From the NCBI GenBank assembly GCA_013696965.1, contig JACCXN010000093.1:57760-121759 (forward strand): a DNA stretch of 64,000 nt, in the 5' to 3' direction. The translations under genes were made by a program, and so were the position numbers. Source of the DNA: Bacteroidota bacterium (lineage in GTDB: Bacteria > Bacteroidota > Bacteroidia > JACCXN01). Under the pieces are notes generated by a model, which was given only the letters and a program-made list of their open reading frames with translations, was not told where the DNA came from and searched no databases. This document shows, one piece after another, positions 17,646 through 25,698 of the stretch; within the stretch, counting starts at the first letter, position 1, and each line of letters opens with the position of its first letter.

Positions 17646-18935
17646 ATGCGCGTTTTGTTATTGACTTTGTATTATCCACCATTAAATAATATTGCTTCTT
17701 TAAGATTACAAGCATTTGAGGAGTTTCTTGTAAAAGAGGGTATTCAGGTAGATGTGATAACCCGACATTATAATCAGGAACAATTAAATAATACTAGTTT
17801 ATTAATTGCAAACGAATCTGCTGAATCCTTTAAGCAATCTTATTTGAAGAAAGACAATATCATCTACACTAACTTTGATAAAGTAAGTTTTCCGTTAAAA
17901 ATTTCACAAATCCTGCCTCCATTTATCAAAGGAATATTCAATTATTTAATGAAGGATGTGTATCATTACGGTTGGCTTAAGTATGTAAACGAAGCTTTTG
18001 AAAAAGAGTTGAAATCAAATAAGTATGATTTCATTATTGCATCTTATGGTCCTCCCATAAGTTTAGTGGCAGCAAAAAAAATGTCGGAAAAATATAATAT
18101 TCCCTGGATAGCTGATTTTAGGGATATTTTTATTGATGAAAGAGATAAATCTTATCATTTATTTTGTAAAAAAATAGTGCAGAACCAGCTTTTGAAGAAT
18201 GCTTCAGGTTTTCTTTTTTCAAGTAAAGGAATGGAAGATTATTTTTTTAAGCACGCCCGTCCTCCTTTGAAAGAAAAACCTTTTAGTTTGGTTTATAATG
18301 GAGTTAATTCTACGCATGTTGCAATGATTGCAAGTAAAGATAATGCAATTGTAAAACAGTTCCAGGCATTAAAACAAAGCTACAATAAAGTATTGTTACA
18401 TACAGGAAGCCTTTATATTGGACAAGATGTTGATTTTTTTATAAAGGCTTTAAATAAATTCAATGAGGATAATAAGGAACAAATTGCACTTGTTTTTATT
18501 GGATTAGCTGACAAAAGCTACGTAAAAACACATGATAATGAAAAGATTTTTATTTTGGATAAAGTACAACATTCCACTTCATTGTATTTACAAAAATTAG
18601 CTGACGCCTTAGTATTACCAGTATGGAATGGGCGATATACTGGTTTATCTGGAAAAACTTTTGAATATTTGCACTCTGGGAATACTGTTCTTTGTGGGCC
18701 TAATCCACAAGAAGATTTGCTCTTTTTTGTTCTACAAAGTAGCAATGCAGAAGTTTTGAAAGATTATGCATCATTCAAATTGGCAATGGAGAATTTAAAA
18801 GATCAGACTACTATTAAAAGGGTTGAATTAAACATTTTACAGCGATCTTACTGGGTCCACAAGCTTGCAAATTTTCTTAAAGAATTGAAATTAAAATCAT
18901 CTGATTCTGGTAGAGAAAAACTAAAAATAGGATGA
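17646..18935 (+). CDS. GT4-like glycosyltransferase
   Basis: 429 residues. VLLLTLYYPPLNNIASLR at the N-terminus and PWIADFRDIFIDER in the middle are the pattern of GT4-like proteins of the WbuB/'glycosyl transferase 4-like domain' type. The C-terminal half has VLLHTGSLYIGQDVDFFIKAL and VLPVWNGRYTGLSGKTFEYLHSG, a variant of the usual EGFP..ALEAMA donor motif (here GLSGKTFEYL). It overlaps the next gene by 4 bp (ATGA). Sugar specificity is unknown. Confidence 0.83.
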   Translation: MRVLLLTLYYPPLNNIASLRLQAFEEFLVKEGIQVDVITRHYNQEQLNNTSLLIANESAESFKQSYLKKDNIIYTNFDKVSFPLKISQILPPFIKGIFNYLMKDVYHYGWLKYVNEAFEKELKSNKYDFIIASYGPPISLVAAKKMSEKYNIPWIADFRDIFIDERDKSYHLFCKKIVQNQLLKNASGFLFSSKGMEDYFFKHARPPLKEKPFSLVYNGVNSTHVAMIASKDNAIVKQFQALKQSYNKVLLHTGSLYIGQDVDFFIKALNKFNEDNKEQIALVFIGLADKSYVKTHDNEKIFILDKVQHSTSLYLQKLADALVLPVWNGRYTGLSGKTFEYLHSGNTVLCGPNPQEDLLFFVLQSSNAEVLKDYASFKLAMENLKDQTTIKRVELNILQRSYWVHKLANFLKELKLKSSDSGREKLKIG

Positions 18936-19648
18936 AAAACAATATGGAAAAAGCACAAAGCAATATTGTTGGAAAAGGTTTAATTGCAAACGCTTTTTTT
19001 CATTTAAACAATAAGGGAGTAATCATTTTCGCTTCAGGTGTTTCAAATTCTAAATCAGTAATCGAGGAGGAGTATGTAAAAGAAAAAGAATTGCTTTTAC
19101 ATACAATTAAACAAAATCCAGCCTTTACAATGCTTGTTTATTTTAGTACCTACAGCATTAATGATCCTGAGGCGGCAAAAACCAGGTATGTTAGGCATAA
19201 ACTTGAGATGGAAGAATTGATTAAACAAAAATTAAGTAAGTATCTGATTATTCGCACTGGAAATGTCGTTGGAAAAACAACAAATCCATATACGATAATG
19301 AATTTTGTTTATTCTAAAATCGTTGAAAAACAAACATTTGAACTTTGGTCAGGTGCAATTCGGAATGTTTTAGATATTGAACATCTTTTTCAAATGGTTA
19401 AATATTTATTGGAAAAGGGAATTGTAAATAAGACTTTATATCTTGTTAATCCAATAGATTACAAAATGACAGAGATTGTGCATGTTTTTGAAAAAGTGTT
19501 AAAATTGCAAGCTCAATTGGTTAATGTTAACAAGGGGTGTCACTTTAATTATGAAAGAAATTTATCTAATGAACTCTTTGAAATTTTAAATATATCCTCA
19601 GAAAATTATTTAACAAAATTGATAGAAAAGTATTATTTATGGAAGTAA
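18932..19648 (+). CDS. Short NAD(P)-binding SDR-family protein, sugar epimerase/dehydratase-like
   Basis: 238 residues, shorter than the usual 300-340 of extended SDRs. A nucleotide-binding start is seen (IVGKGLIANAF), a strand ending in a serine-bearing FSTYSIND and a YxxxK pair (YVRHK), so the catalytic Ser/Tyr/Lys set looks intact. IIRTGNVVGKTTNPYTIMNF and RNVLDIEHLFQMVKYLLEKG are the substrate-side features of NAD-dependent epimerases/dehydratases. It is sandwiched between two glycosyltransferase genes with overlaps on both sides (4 and 10 bp), so a role in making a sugar nucleotide for this glycan is likely. The reaction is unassigned. Confidence 0.72.
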   Translation: MKNNMEKAQSNIVGKGLIANAFFHLNNKGVIIFASGVSNSKSVIEEEYVKEKELLLHTIKQNPAFTMLVYFSTYSINDPEAAKTRYVRHKLEMEELIKQKLSKYLIIRTGNVVGKTTNPYTIMNFVYSKIVEKQTFELWSGAIRNVLDIEHLFQMVKYLLEKGIVNKTLYLVNPIDYKMTEIVHVFEKVLKLQAQLVNVNKGCHFNYERNLSNELFEILNISSENYLTKLIEKYYLWK

Positions 19649-20793
19649 AAAGGATACTTGTAGCAGTTGAAAGTCCCGATTTTAATTTACTTAATACATA
19701 TTCAGCCGTATCAAGTGTTATTTATTCATTTTCTGATTTACTACGTAAAAATGGATTTGAGATTTGGGTAAATGATATGAAATTAGAAGATTGGGAGGCT
19801 CTGGGTGGATCTGAAAACACGGTTTTATTACCAGTAAAGAGCTACTACCGCTTTTTTCCGAAAAGAATACGAGAGTTGATAAAAGATATTTTTAAATTTA
19901 AACAACTCCATAAGTTAGAGACTTCTATAGGTATTATTTCTAAGCCGGATGTTATTATTTCTTGGATTTCCCCTTGTTCATCATTTAGCGTTGATTTGTC
20001 AAAAAAATGGCAAGTTCCTTTGATTTCTATTTTTGACCACCCTTATAATGAGGAATATAAATTTTTATTTGGATTTTATCCTTTTTTTAAAAACAGGATA
20101 AACAAACATGAAAAAAGAGTTTTAAATAATTCCCAGTCAGTTATTATATATTCAAAAGTAGTGAGAGATTATATTCAGAATAAATATAACACCAAGACGA
20201 AATTTTATTATAAGGCCTTTGCCGATTTTAAACGAATGAGTTTCAGTGATTTCCAAAGAGATATGTCTGTGATCAACTTGGGTTATATTGGTTCATTTTT
20301 TAATTGGCATAGAATAGATGATTTAATTGAAGCTTTCCTTTTGTTGGATCAGGAAGAAGATTATAATTGCAATCTTTATTTAATTGGGGATGGGCCTGAA
20401 TATGACCGTTTAATAAATTCTGTAAAGCATGATAGAATTATTTTTACGGGTAGGAAAGATGGGGCAGAATTAGAAAATCTTCTGAAACGAATTCATATTG
20501 GGATTATTCCAAATGCATTATGGTTTCAAGGTCCGGTGAAATTATTTCAATATTCTGCTGCACAGATGCCAGTAATTTGCCGCAGGACTCCCACAATTGA
20601 GGAACTGACCAAACAAACTGAAGGATTTCTTTTTTTTGAGAACATTGAAACATTGGTAAAACAATTTAAGGTATTGCTAAATAATAAAAATAAAATTCAG
20701 GAACTTGGAATGATAAATCAGCAATTTGCAAGAGAAAATTTTTCAGAAAAAGAGTATTATTCTTTTTTTAATAAAATTTTTCAGGAAATTTAA
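19639..20793 (+). CDS. GT4-like glycosyltransferase
   Basis: 384 residues. The donor-binding half shows INLGYIGSFFNWHRIDDLIEAFLLL, NLYLIGDGPEYDRLI, RIIFTGRKDGAELENLL and HIGIIPNALWFQGPVKLFQYSAAQMPVI, a GT4 fold with the usual EGFG..LEA replaced by GPVKLFQY. The N-terminal half includes a DHPYNEEYKF segment. It overlaps the SDR gene by 10 bp. Donor and acceptor are not known. Confidence 0.83.
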   Translation: MEVKRILVAVESPDFNLLNTYSAVSSVIYSFSDLLRKNGFEIWVNDMKLEDWEALGGSENTVLLPVKSYYRFFPKRIRELIKDIFKFKQLHKLETSIGIISKPDVIISWISPCSSFSVDLSKKWQVPLISIFDHPYNEEYKFLFGFYPFFKNRINKHEKRVLNNSQSVIIYSKVVRDYIQNKYNTKTKFYYKAFADFKRMSFSDFQRDMSVINLGYIGSFFNWHRIDDLIEAFLLLDQEEDYNCNLYLIGDGPEYDRLINSVKHDRIIFTGRKDGAELENLLKRIHIGIIPNALWFQGPVKLFQYSAAQMPVICRRTPTIEELTKQTEGFLFFENIETLVKQFKVLLNNKNKIQELGMINQQFARENFSEKEYYSFFNKIFQEI

Positions 20794-20840
20794 AATAGTG
20801 AATTAAAACTCTCTCAAGGAGATATTTTATCTTGATGTTA

Positions 20841-20848
20841 TATGTTTG
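20841..20848 (+). promoter_or_regulatory. Possible -7 promoter element
   Basis: TATGTTTG fits TAnnTTTG in the 144-bp gap before the SDR gene at 20938. No good -33 TTTG is seen at the expected distance. It may start a separate transcript for the last two genes of the glycan locus. Confidence 0.3.
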
Positions 20849-20937
20849 TAATATTAATGATTACATTGTTTTAATGCAGCAATATAGAAAAGGGTTCTAT
20901 GTGTAAGTAAATTCATGAAAAAGAAAATGATAATTAA

Positions 20938-21840
20938 ATGATAAAAGTACTCATATTTGGCAGTTCTGGTTTTGTTGGTGCTGCACTTGTAAAATACATG
21001 AGTGAACTTGGTTACTCTGTTTCAGGTTGTGATATTATTAATAATGATGAAAAAGAATACCTGAATGCTTTTTATTTTGCACAAGACAACCAAGAAAGTT
21101 TGAATGAAATATTTTTATCAAATTACGATGTATGTATTAACTGTGCCGGTTCAGCTTCAGTTGCCTATTCCTTTGAAAACCCTTTTAAAGACTATGAATT
21201 AAATACCCGGATTGTATTTAGGATACTCTCATCTATAAAAAAAGAAAGCCCTGAATGCAGGTTTATTAATTTGTCCAGTGCGGCTGTTTATGGAAATCCT
21301 GCCTCCCTTCCCATAAAAGAAGAGGATCCGGTAAATCCTGTTTCTATATACGGAAATCATAAATTCATGAGTGAAATGATTTGCAGGCAATTTTACGATT
21401 ACTTCAAAATTCAAACCTGTTCATTACGAATATTTTCAGCTTACGGGCCAGGTTTACAAAAGCAATTGTTTTGGGATATGTATCAAAAAACAATTAAAAG
21501 CAAAAGCATAAATTTATTTGGAACAGGCAATGAAACACGTGATTTTATTTATATAAAAGACCTTGTAAAAGCAATTGAATTAATAGTAAGTGAGAAAAAA
21601 TTTAAATACAGAGAAATTAATATTGCCAATGGAACTGAGGTTTCAATAAGACAAGCAGCGGAAATATTTTATTCCTTATATGATCCTTCAATAAAATTCG
21701 AATTCTCCGGAGAAGAAAAACCCGGAGATCCAAAGAATTGGAAAGCAAATATTGCTGTTTTAAAATCCTTTGATTATAAAACTGAATACGGTATTGAAGA
21801 GGGGATAGCCGAATATGTGGAATGGCTTAAAAAATTATAA
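20938..21840 (+). CDS. NAD-dependent epimerase/dehydratase (GalE-like extended SDR)
   Basis: 300 residues. The Rossmann start IFGSSGFVGAALVKYM has the GxxGxxG motif; NLSSAAVYGN supplies the serine and YGNHK the YxxxK pair. GTGNETRDFIYIKDLVKAIELI and INIANGTEVSIRQAA are characteristic of UDP-glucose 4-epimerase-like enzymes. It modifies a nucleotide sugar for the glycan. It directly abuts the next glycosyltransferase gene (stop then ATG, no gap). Substrate could be UDP-glucose, UDP-GlcNAc or a 6-deoxysugar intermediate; the sequence does not decide. Confidence 0.88.
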   Translation: MIKVLIFGSSGFVGAALVKYMSELGYSVSGCDIINNDEKEYLNAFYFAQDNQESLNEIFLSNYDVCINCAGSASVAYSFENPFKDYELNTRIVFRILSSIKKESPECRFINLSSAAVYGNPASLPIKEEDPVNPVSIYGNHKFMSEMICRQFYDYFKIQTCSLRIFSAYGPGLQKQLFWDMYQKTIKSKSINLFGTGNETRDFIYIKDLVKAIELIVSEKKFKYREINIANGTEVSIRQAAEIFYSLYDPSIKFEFSGEEKPGDPKNWKANIAVLKSFDYKTEYGIEEGIAEYVEWLKKL

Positions 21841-22956
21841 ATGTTAAAAATTGTTTTTACAACTGATGGTATTTTCCCTTATTCTGTTGGAGGGATACAG
21901 CGTCATTCAAGATTGCTTATAGAAGAACTTGCAAAAAGAGATGATATTCATCTGTCTGTTGTACATCCTCACAAAAATGTAAACGTATTTCCTTCTTATA
22001 ACAACATAAAGGAAATAACAGTGGATGATATTGATACTTCAAAATTATATATTTCAGAATGTTTTAATTATTCCCAAAGGGTTTATGAGGCAATTAAAGA
22101 TATTGATTGTGATGTTGTTTATGCTCAAGGAATCAGTATTTGGTATAAAATAAATAATTGTAAAAATAAGCTTATTGTCAATCCCCATGGACTGGAAGCT
22201 TACCAGGCTATTTCGTTAAAGGATAAGTTAATTGGTTTTCCATTTCGCTTAATTCAAAATTATATTTTCAGTAAAGCAAGGTATATAGCCTCAGAAGGAG
22301 GGCTTTTAACAAAAATATTAATAGAAAGAAACCCTTCAGATAAAATTGTTTTTTTACCTAATGCAGTTAATCTCCCCCAAATGGAAGCTGAGCATATTTG
22401 GAACAAAGAAAAAATAAACCTGTTGTTCCTGGCACGCTTTGCATCCAATAAAGGAATAAACATTTTAATAAAAGCAATAGAAGAACTAAACTGGGAGGGT
22501 TTTGAAAACAAACTTACTTTCAACTTGGCAGGTAAAGGCCCTTTATTCGAATATTACAGCACAAACTATAAGTTCAGCAATGTGAATTACCTTGGTTTTG
22601 TTGCTGATGACAAGCTGGAAAGTTTGTATCAAGATAATGATTTGTTTGTTCTGCCAACACTTTTTGAAGGAATGCCAACGGTTGTTTTAGAGGCCATGAG
22701 CCATAAAATGCCTGTTGTGGTTTCAGATGTGGGGGCTACTGCTGAACTGGTGGATGATACAAACGGATACCTGATTAAAAAAAATAATGTAGGGGCCTTG
22801 AAAAAGGCCATTTTAAGTTTTTATCATTTACCTGCAGGTGAAAAAGAAATTCTTTCTCAAAAATCTTATCAGAAAGTGAAAAGCGGTTTTACATGGGAAC
22901 AGGTGGCCAAGAAACATGTGGAGTTGTTTGAGAAAATGATAAGTAAGTCCTTCTGA
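21841..22956 (+). CDS. Family 4 glycosyltransferase
   Basis: 371 residues. IVFTTDGIFPYSVGGIQRHSRLLIEEL opens the acceptor domain with the GGxxRH motif; LLFLARFASNKGINILIKAI, FNLAGKGPL, NVNYLGFVADDKLESLY and LPTLFEGMPTVVLEAMSHKMPVV, then DVGATAELVDD, complete a textbook GT4 enzyme. Last gene of the polysaccharide locus; after it comes a 534-bp intergenic stretch full of repeats. Confidence 0.93.
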   Translation: MLKIVFTTDGIFPYSVGGIQRHSRLLIEELAKRDDIHLSVVHPHKNVNVFPSYNNIKEITVDDIDTSKLYISECFNYSQRVYEAIKDIDCDVVYAQGISIWYKINNCKNKLIVNPHGLEAYQAISLKDKLIGFPFRLIQNYIFSKARYIASEGGLLTKILIERNPSDKIVFLPNAVNLPQMEAEHIWNKEKINLLFLARFASNKGINILIKAIEELNWEGFENKLTFNLAGKGPLFEYYSTNYKFSNVNYLGFVADDKLESLYQDNDLFVLPTLFEGMPTVVLEAMSHKMPVVVSDVGATAELVDDTNGYLIKKNNVGALKKAILSFYHLPAGEKEILSQKSYQKVKSGFTWEQVAKKHVELFEKMISKSF

Positions 22957-23230
22957 ATGTGTAACCGTCATTTTGAGTTCCGATTTTTTTTATCGGGCAG
23001 CAATCTGTTGAAAAGGGGTTGGGAGCTGTTTTCAAACTCCGATAATAATTGAATAAGATTGCTTTTCGAAATAAATTCTGGGACAGTCTGTTCCTGTTGA
23101 GCATGAGAGGGCTTCTACTAGAGAAGAAATTTGTTTTTATGAATAAAATACCCTGTTGTCCGGGGAAAAGGATAGAGATTCCTCATTTCTCTTCATTCCA
23201 TTGGAATGACAAGGGATTCAGTTAACTCAA

Positions 23231-23281
23231 TGAGAGGGAGGGGAAGTTGCGGCCTTGCCGTAACTTAACCCCTCCCTCTCA
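23231..23281. repeat. Long GC-rich imperfect hairpin
   Basis: The arms TGAGAGGGAGGGG..AAGTTGCGGC and GCCGTAACTT..CCCCTCCCTCTCA pair with one 2-nt bulge and one G-T pair around a 3-nt loop. It is far more GC-rich than its surroundings and has no T-run after it, so it looks like a repeat element rather than a terminator. Confidence 0.65.
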
Positions 23282-23360
23282 CAAAAGACTTAAAAAGCCT
23301 GTTATTTCGAACGTAGGGAGGAATCTTATTATATTTTACTGGACAACAATGAATAAAACA

Positions 23361-23415
23361 CTCAATCACCATAGAAAATTATAAATGAAATTTATAATTT
23401 TCTATGGTGATTGAG
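23361..23415. repeat. Perfect palindrome, 26-bp arms, 3-nt loop
   Basis: The left arm 23361-23386 is the exact reverse complement of 23390-23415; the loop is GAA. The inner 15 bp or so (ATAGAAAATTATAA) are shared with the second palindrome 38 bp downstream, suggesting that one arose from the other or that both bind the same factor. Confidence 0.8.
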
Positions 23416-23448
23416 GCCTCCAATACAGATTATCAAATAAATAATCGC

Positions 23449-23456
23449 TATCTTTG
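23449..23456 (+). promoter_or_regulatory. -7 promoter element upstream of DUF4143 ATPase
   Basis: TATCTTTG fits TAnnTTTG. It overlaps the left edge of the palindrome at 23453-23497, so either the promoter is covered by an operator or the transcript begins with a hairpin. Confidence 0.5.
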
Positions 23457-23497
23457 CATAGAAAATTATAAATATATATTATAATTTTCTATGCAAA
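23453..23497. promoter_or_regulatory. Palindrome overlapping promoter and start codon of the ATPase gene
   Basis: 19-bp perfect arms (23453-23471 and 23479-23497) around a 7-nt AT loop. The left arm overlaps the -7 element; the right arm contains the ATG at 23491 and touches the ATG at 23497. In RNA this would bury the start codon in a stem; in DNA it could be a repressor site. Both are inferences. Confidence 0.6.
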
Positions 23498-24663
23498 TGA
23501 TATTACGTACAGCAGGAAAAGAAATAAAAATTTTACTAAAACAATTTCCGGTAATTGTTTTGTTGGGTCCACGCCAAGTTGGGAAAACAACGCTTGTTGC
23601 AGAACTTGTTCCCGAAATCGAAAAAGATGCGGTCTGGTTTGATTTGGAAAAACCATCTGACTATGATAAAATGAATAATGCAGAATTGGTTTTAGGGAAC
23701 TTAAGGGATAAATGTGTGATTATAGATGAAATTCAATTGCGTCCTGAATTATTTTCATTGCTTCGTCCCCTTGTGGATGCTAAAAGAGAGCCTTGCAGGT
23801 TTATTATTCTTGGTTCAGCCAAGCCTTCTATAGTAAAGGGAGTGTCTGAATCACATGCCGGCAGGGCAGCATATCATCAGTTAATGCCTTTCTCCCTGCC
23901 CGAGGTTCAAAAGAAAATATCCATGGAAAAGCATCACTTTGTTGGTGGTTTTCCTGATTCTGCTTTGGCAGGTTCTGATAATGCATCAAAAAAATGGTTG
24001 GATAATTTTATTCGTTCCTATACCGAAATAGATCTTCAGAAGCTTGGAATTGGAGCTTCCCCTGTTATGTCCAGGCGGTTATGGGAGATGCTGGCCTGGC
24101 AAAACGGTAATCTGGTTAATTATTCAGCCTTGGGAAACTCCTTGGGCATTTCATATAATACCGTTAAAGGTTATGTTGATTATTTTGAAGGTGCTTTTCT
24201 TATTTCCCGCCTTCTTCCTTTTCATAATAACATTAAAAAGCGACTGGTCAAGTCTCCAAAAATATATATTAACGATACTGGTATATTACATCGTTTGCTT
24301 AGAATTCAGGACTTTTATCAATTGCAGGGCTCACCCATGATGGGTGCATCCTGGGAAGCATATGTTCTGGCTCAGGTACGTGCATCATTGCCTTCCGATA
24401 TTGATTTGTACTTTTATCGTACACATGCTGGTGCGGAGGTTGATCTTGTATTCACCAAAGGATTAAAACCTATAGCCACTGCAGAAATCAAATATTCTCT
24501 TTCTCCTGAAATCACCAAAGGGATGTTATCGGTTATCGATGATCTCAAAACATCTGATAACTTTGTGATTATTCCTTCACAGGATGATGATTACCCGATT
24601 AAAAAAAATATTGTCGGCTGCGGATTGAGTATCTTTTTAGAAAAATACCTGCCTGAATTATGA
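23491..24663 (+). CDS. AAA-type ATPase with DUF4143 domain
   Basis: 390 residues. Walker A GPRQVGKTT (about 26-34), Walker B CVIIDEIQ, then a sensor region IILGSAKPSI belong to the AAA_14 domain. The C-terminal half (KIYINDTGILHRLL, GASWEAYVLAQV, FYRTHAGAEVDLVF, IATAEIKYS) is the DUF4143 domain, whose E-V-D...E-I-K pattern resembles a PD-(D/E)XK nuclease-like site. These proteins are widespread in Bacteroidota accessory DNA; their function is not established. The start may be ATG 23491 or 23497; both lie in or at the edge of the palindrome. A second, only distantly similar member is at 38015. Confidence 0.88.
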   Translation: MQMILRTAGKEIKILLKQFPVIVLLGPRQVGKTTLVAELVPEIEKDAVWFDLEKPSDYDKMNNAELVLGNLRDKCVIIDEIQLRPELFSLLRPLVDAKREPCRFIILGSAKPSIVKGVSESHAGRAAYHQLMPFSLPEVQKKISMEKHHFVGGFPDSALAGSDNASKKWLDNFIRSYTEIDLQKLGIGASPVMSRRLWEMLAWQNGNLVNYSALGNSLGISYNTVKGYVDYFEGAFLISRLLPFHNNIKKRLVKSPKIYINDTGILHRLLRIQDFYQLQGSPMMGASWEAYVLAQVRASLPSDIDLYFYRTHAGAEVDLVFTKGLKPIATAEIKYSLSPEITKGMLSVIDDLKTSDNFVIIPSQDDDYPIKKNIVGCGLSIFLEKYLPEL

Positions 24664-24665
24664 TT

Positions 24666-24699
24666 CCGATAGTTATCGGATAGCTCCCGAATTATCGGG
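24666..24699. repeat. Two short CCGAT/ATCGG-type palindromes
   Basis: CCGATAGTTATCGG (24666-24679) and CCCGAATTATCGGG (24686-24699) lie just after the ATPase stop. The same motif type recurs at the right end of the window. They may end transcription of the ATPase gene, but no T-run follows. Confidence 0.5.
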
Positions 24700-24734
24700 A
24701 AACCCTTAAGAATATAACATGGCGTCCGCCTCAG

Positions 24735-24985
24735 ATGGAAATTAAAAAACAAAAAAACACATTTGATAAAATCCTTATCCTGGCCGGTACCCGGCCAATT
24801 TTATAAAAGCTACCCAGTTTAAAATAGTGGAGGAAAGGTTTGCTGACATTACAGTTGGAATAGTTTACACCACATAGCAATATCCATAAAAATGGAAGAA
24901 GTTTTTTTTGAGCAGTTTAATTTTAAGTCCGGATATTTTTTAAATACCACCTCCCGGAACAGTAAATTCACAAATGGATTTCAAA
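24735..24985 (+). pseudogene. wecB: Remnant of a non-hydrolysing UDP-GlcNAc 2-epimerase (wecB-like), N-terminal part only
   Basis: Translation in shifting frames recovers the start of the family in order: ATG at 24735 giving KILILAGTRP, then after a one-base loss NFIKATQFKIVEERFADI and TVGIVYTT, a stop, then MEEVFFEQFNFKSGYFLN, then in yet another frame IPPPGTVNSQM. These match the GTRPNFIK...H-T-G-Q-H...FFEQFNL..DYFLN pattern of WecB-type enzymes, which make UDP-ManNAc. At least three frameshifts and a stop, and loss of about 300 C-terminal codons, make it non-functional. It sits between the DUF4143 ATPase and AbiE genes. Confidence 0.8.
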
Positions 24986-25048
24986 TCACATTAAAATGAA
25001 AAATATATATAGATAATCGGTAAATTTCCGTTTATCACATAAAATATT

Positions 25049-25056
25049 TACATTTG
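25049..25056 (+). promoter_or_regulatory. -7 promoter element of abiE operon, leaderless
   Basis: TACATTTG fits TAnnTTTG and ends three bases before the ATG at 25060, placing the expected transcription start at or within a base or two of the start codon. The mRNA would have essentially no leader. Confidence 0.5.
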
Positions 25057-25059
25057 CAC

Positions 25060-25698
25060 ATGGAATTATTCAGGGAGTTGTCCAAATATACCTCTTATCC
25101 TATTGCGCATCAGGTGCTGGTGTCTTTGCTTAAAGGCTATAAAAGGCCAAATGATAAAATTCAAGACTTACTGTCTAAAAAGATATTGATTCCAATTAAA
25201 AGAGGACTTTATATCACCGGCCCTGTATTAGAAGGCCAGTCCCCGGAACCTATATTAATAGCCAATATTTTGTCGGGGCCAAGTTATGTGTCAATGACTT
25301 ATGCACTTTCACACTACGGATGGATACCTGAAAAAGTATATGAGGTTTCCTCAGTGACCATCAAAGTTTCTAAAATTTTTAAAAATGAACTGGGTATTTT
25401 CACTTATACAAAGCTACCGCTTCCCTATTATAGCTTTGGCATAACCCAATTGAAAATCAGGGATGATCAATATGCTTTAATGGCAAGTGCGGAAAAAGCA
25501 TTATGTGATACAGTTATTAATACCAAAGGGGTGAATTTGAGAAGCAAAAATGAGGCATCCCGTTTTTTGTTTGAGGATTTACGAATAGACAAGGGCATGT
25601 TAAAGGATGCAAATACAGCCGCCATTAAAAGCTGGCTGCCATATGCACCAAAGGGTAGTAGCTTAAATTTTTTACTTAAAGTAATTGAAGAATTATGA
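25060..25698 (+). CDS. abiEi: AbiEi-type antitoxin (type IV toxin-antitoxin)
   Basis: 212 residues from ATG 25060 (a TTG at 25054 would add two residues but lies in the -7 element). The N-terminal winged-helix-like part contains LLSKKILIPIKRGLYI, the segment typical of AbiEi/transcriptional-regulator-like antitoxins; the rest (EPILIANILSGPSYVSMTYALSHYG, KVYEVSSVTIK, ASAEKALCDTV) is the AbiEi C-terminal domain. AbiEi binds its own promoter and opposes the AbiEii nucleotidyltransferase. Its stop overlaps the toxin start (ATGA at 25695), the usual arrangement. Family assignment is by motif pattern and operon partner. Confidence 0.85.
   Translation: MELFRELSKYTSYPIAHQVLVSLLKGYKRPNDKIQDLLSKKILIPIKRGLYITGPVLEGQSPEPILIANILSGPSYVSMTYALSHYGWIPEKVYEVSSVTIKVSKIFKNELGIFTYTKLPLPYYSFGITQLKIRDDQYALMASAEKALCDTVINTKGVNLRSKNEASRFLFEDLRIDKGMLKDANTAAIKSWLPYAPKGSSLNFLLKVIEEL

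Larger units (their letters stand above)
22957..23490. other. Intergenic stretch with dispersed-repeat fragments and palindromes
   Basis: No gene seen. Beginning to end it holds: a CCGAT-T(n)-ATCGG palindrome near 22981-22998; phrases such as CATTCCATTGGAATGACAA near 23196-23214 and TTATTTCGAACGTAGGGAGG near 23302-23321 that look like copies of Bacteroidota intergenic repeats; a strong GC-rich hairpin (23231-23281); and two related palindromes described separately. The composition and stacked repeats mark a junction between the glycan locus and a mobile or defence-type patch. Confidence 0.6.

Noticed and set aside
20914..20940. Short leader peptide MKKKMIIK before the SDR gene
   Set aside because: Only eight codons in A-rich sequence, with no attenuator hairpin behind it; chance cannot be excluded.
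1..22956. Phage or integrative element in the glycan region
   Set aside because: No integrase, transposase or attachment-site repeat seen; the single recombinase gene in the window is core xerC.
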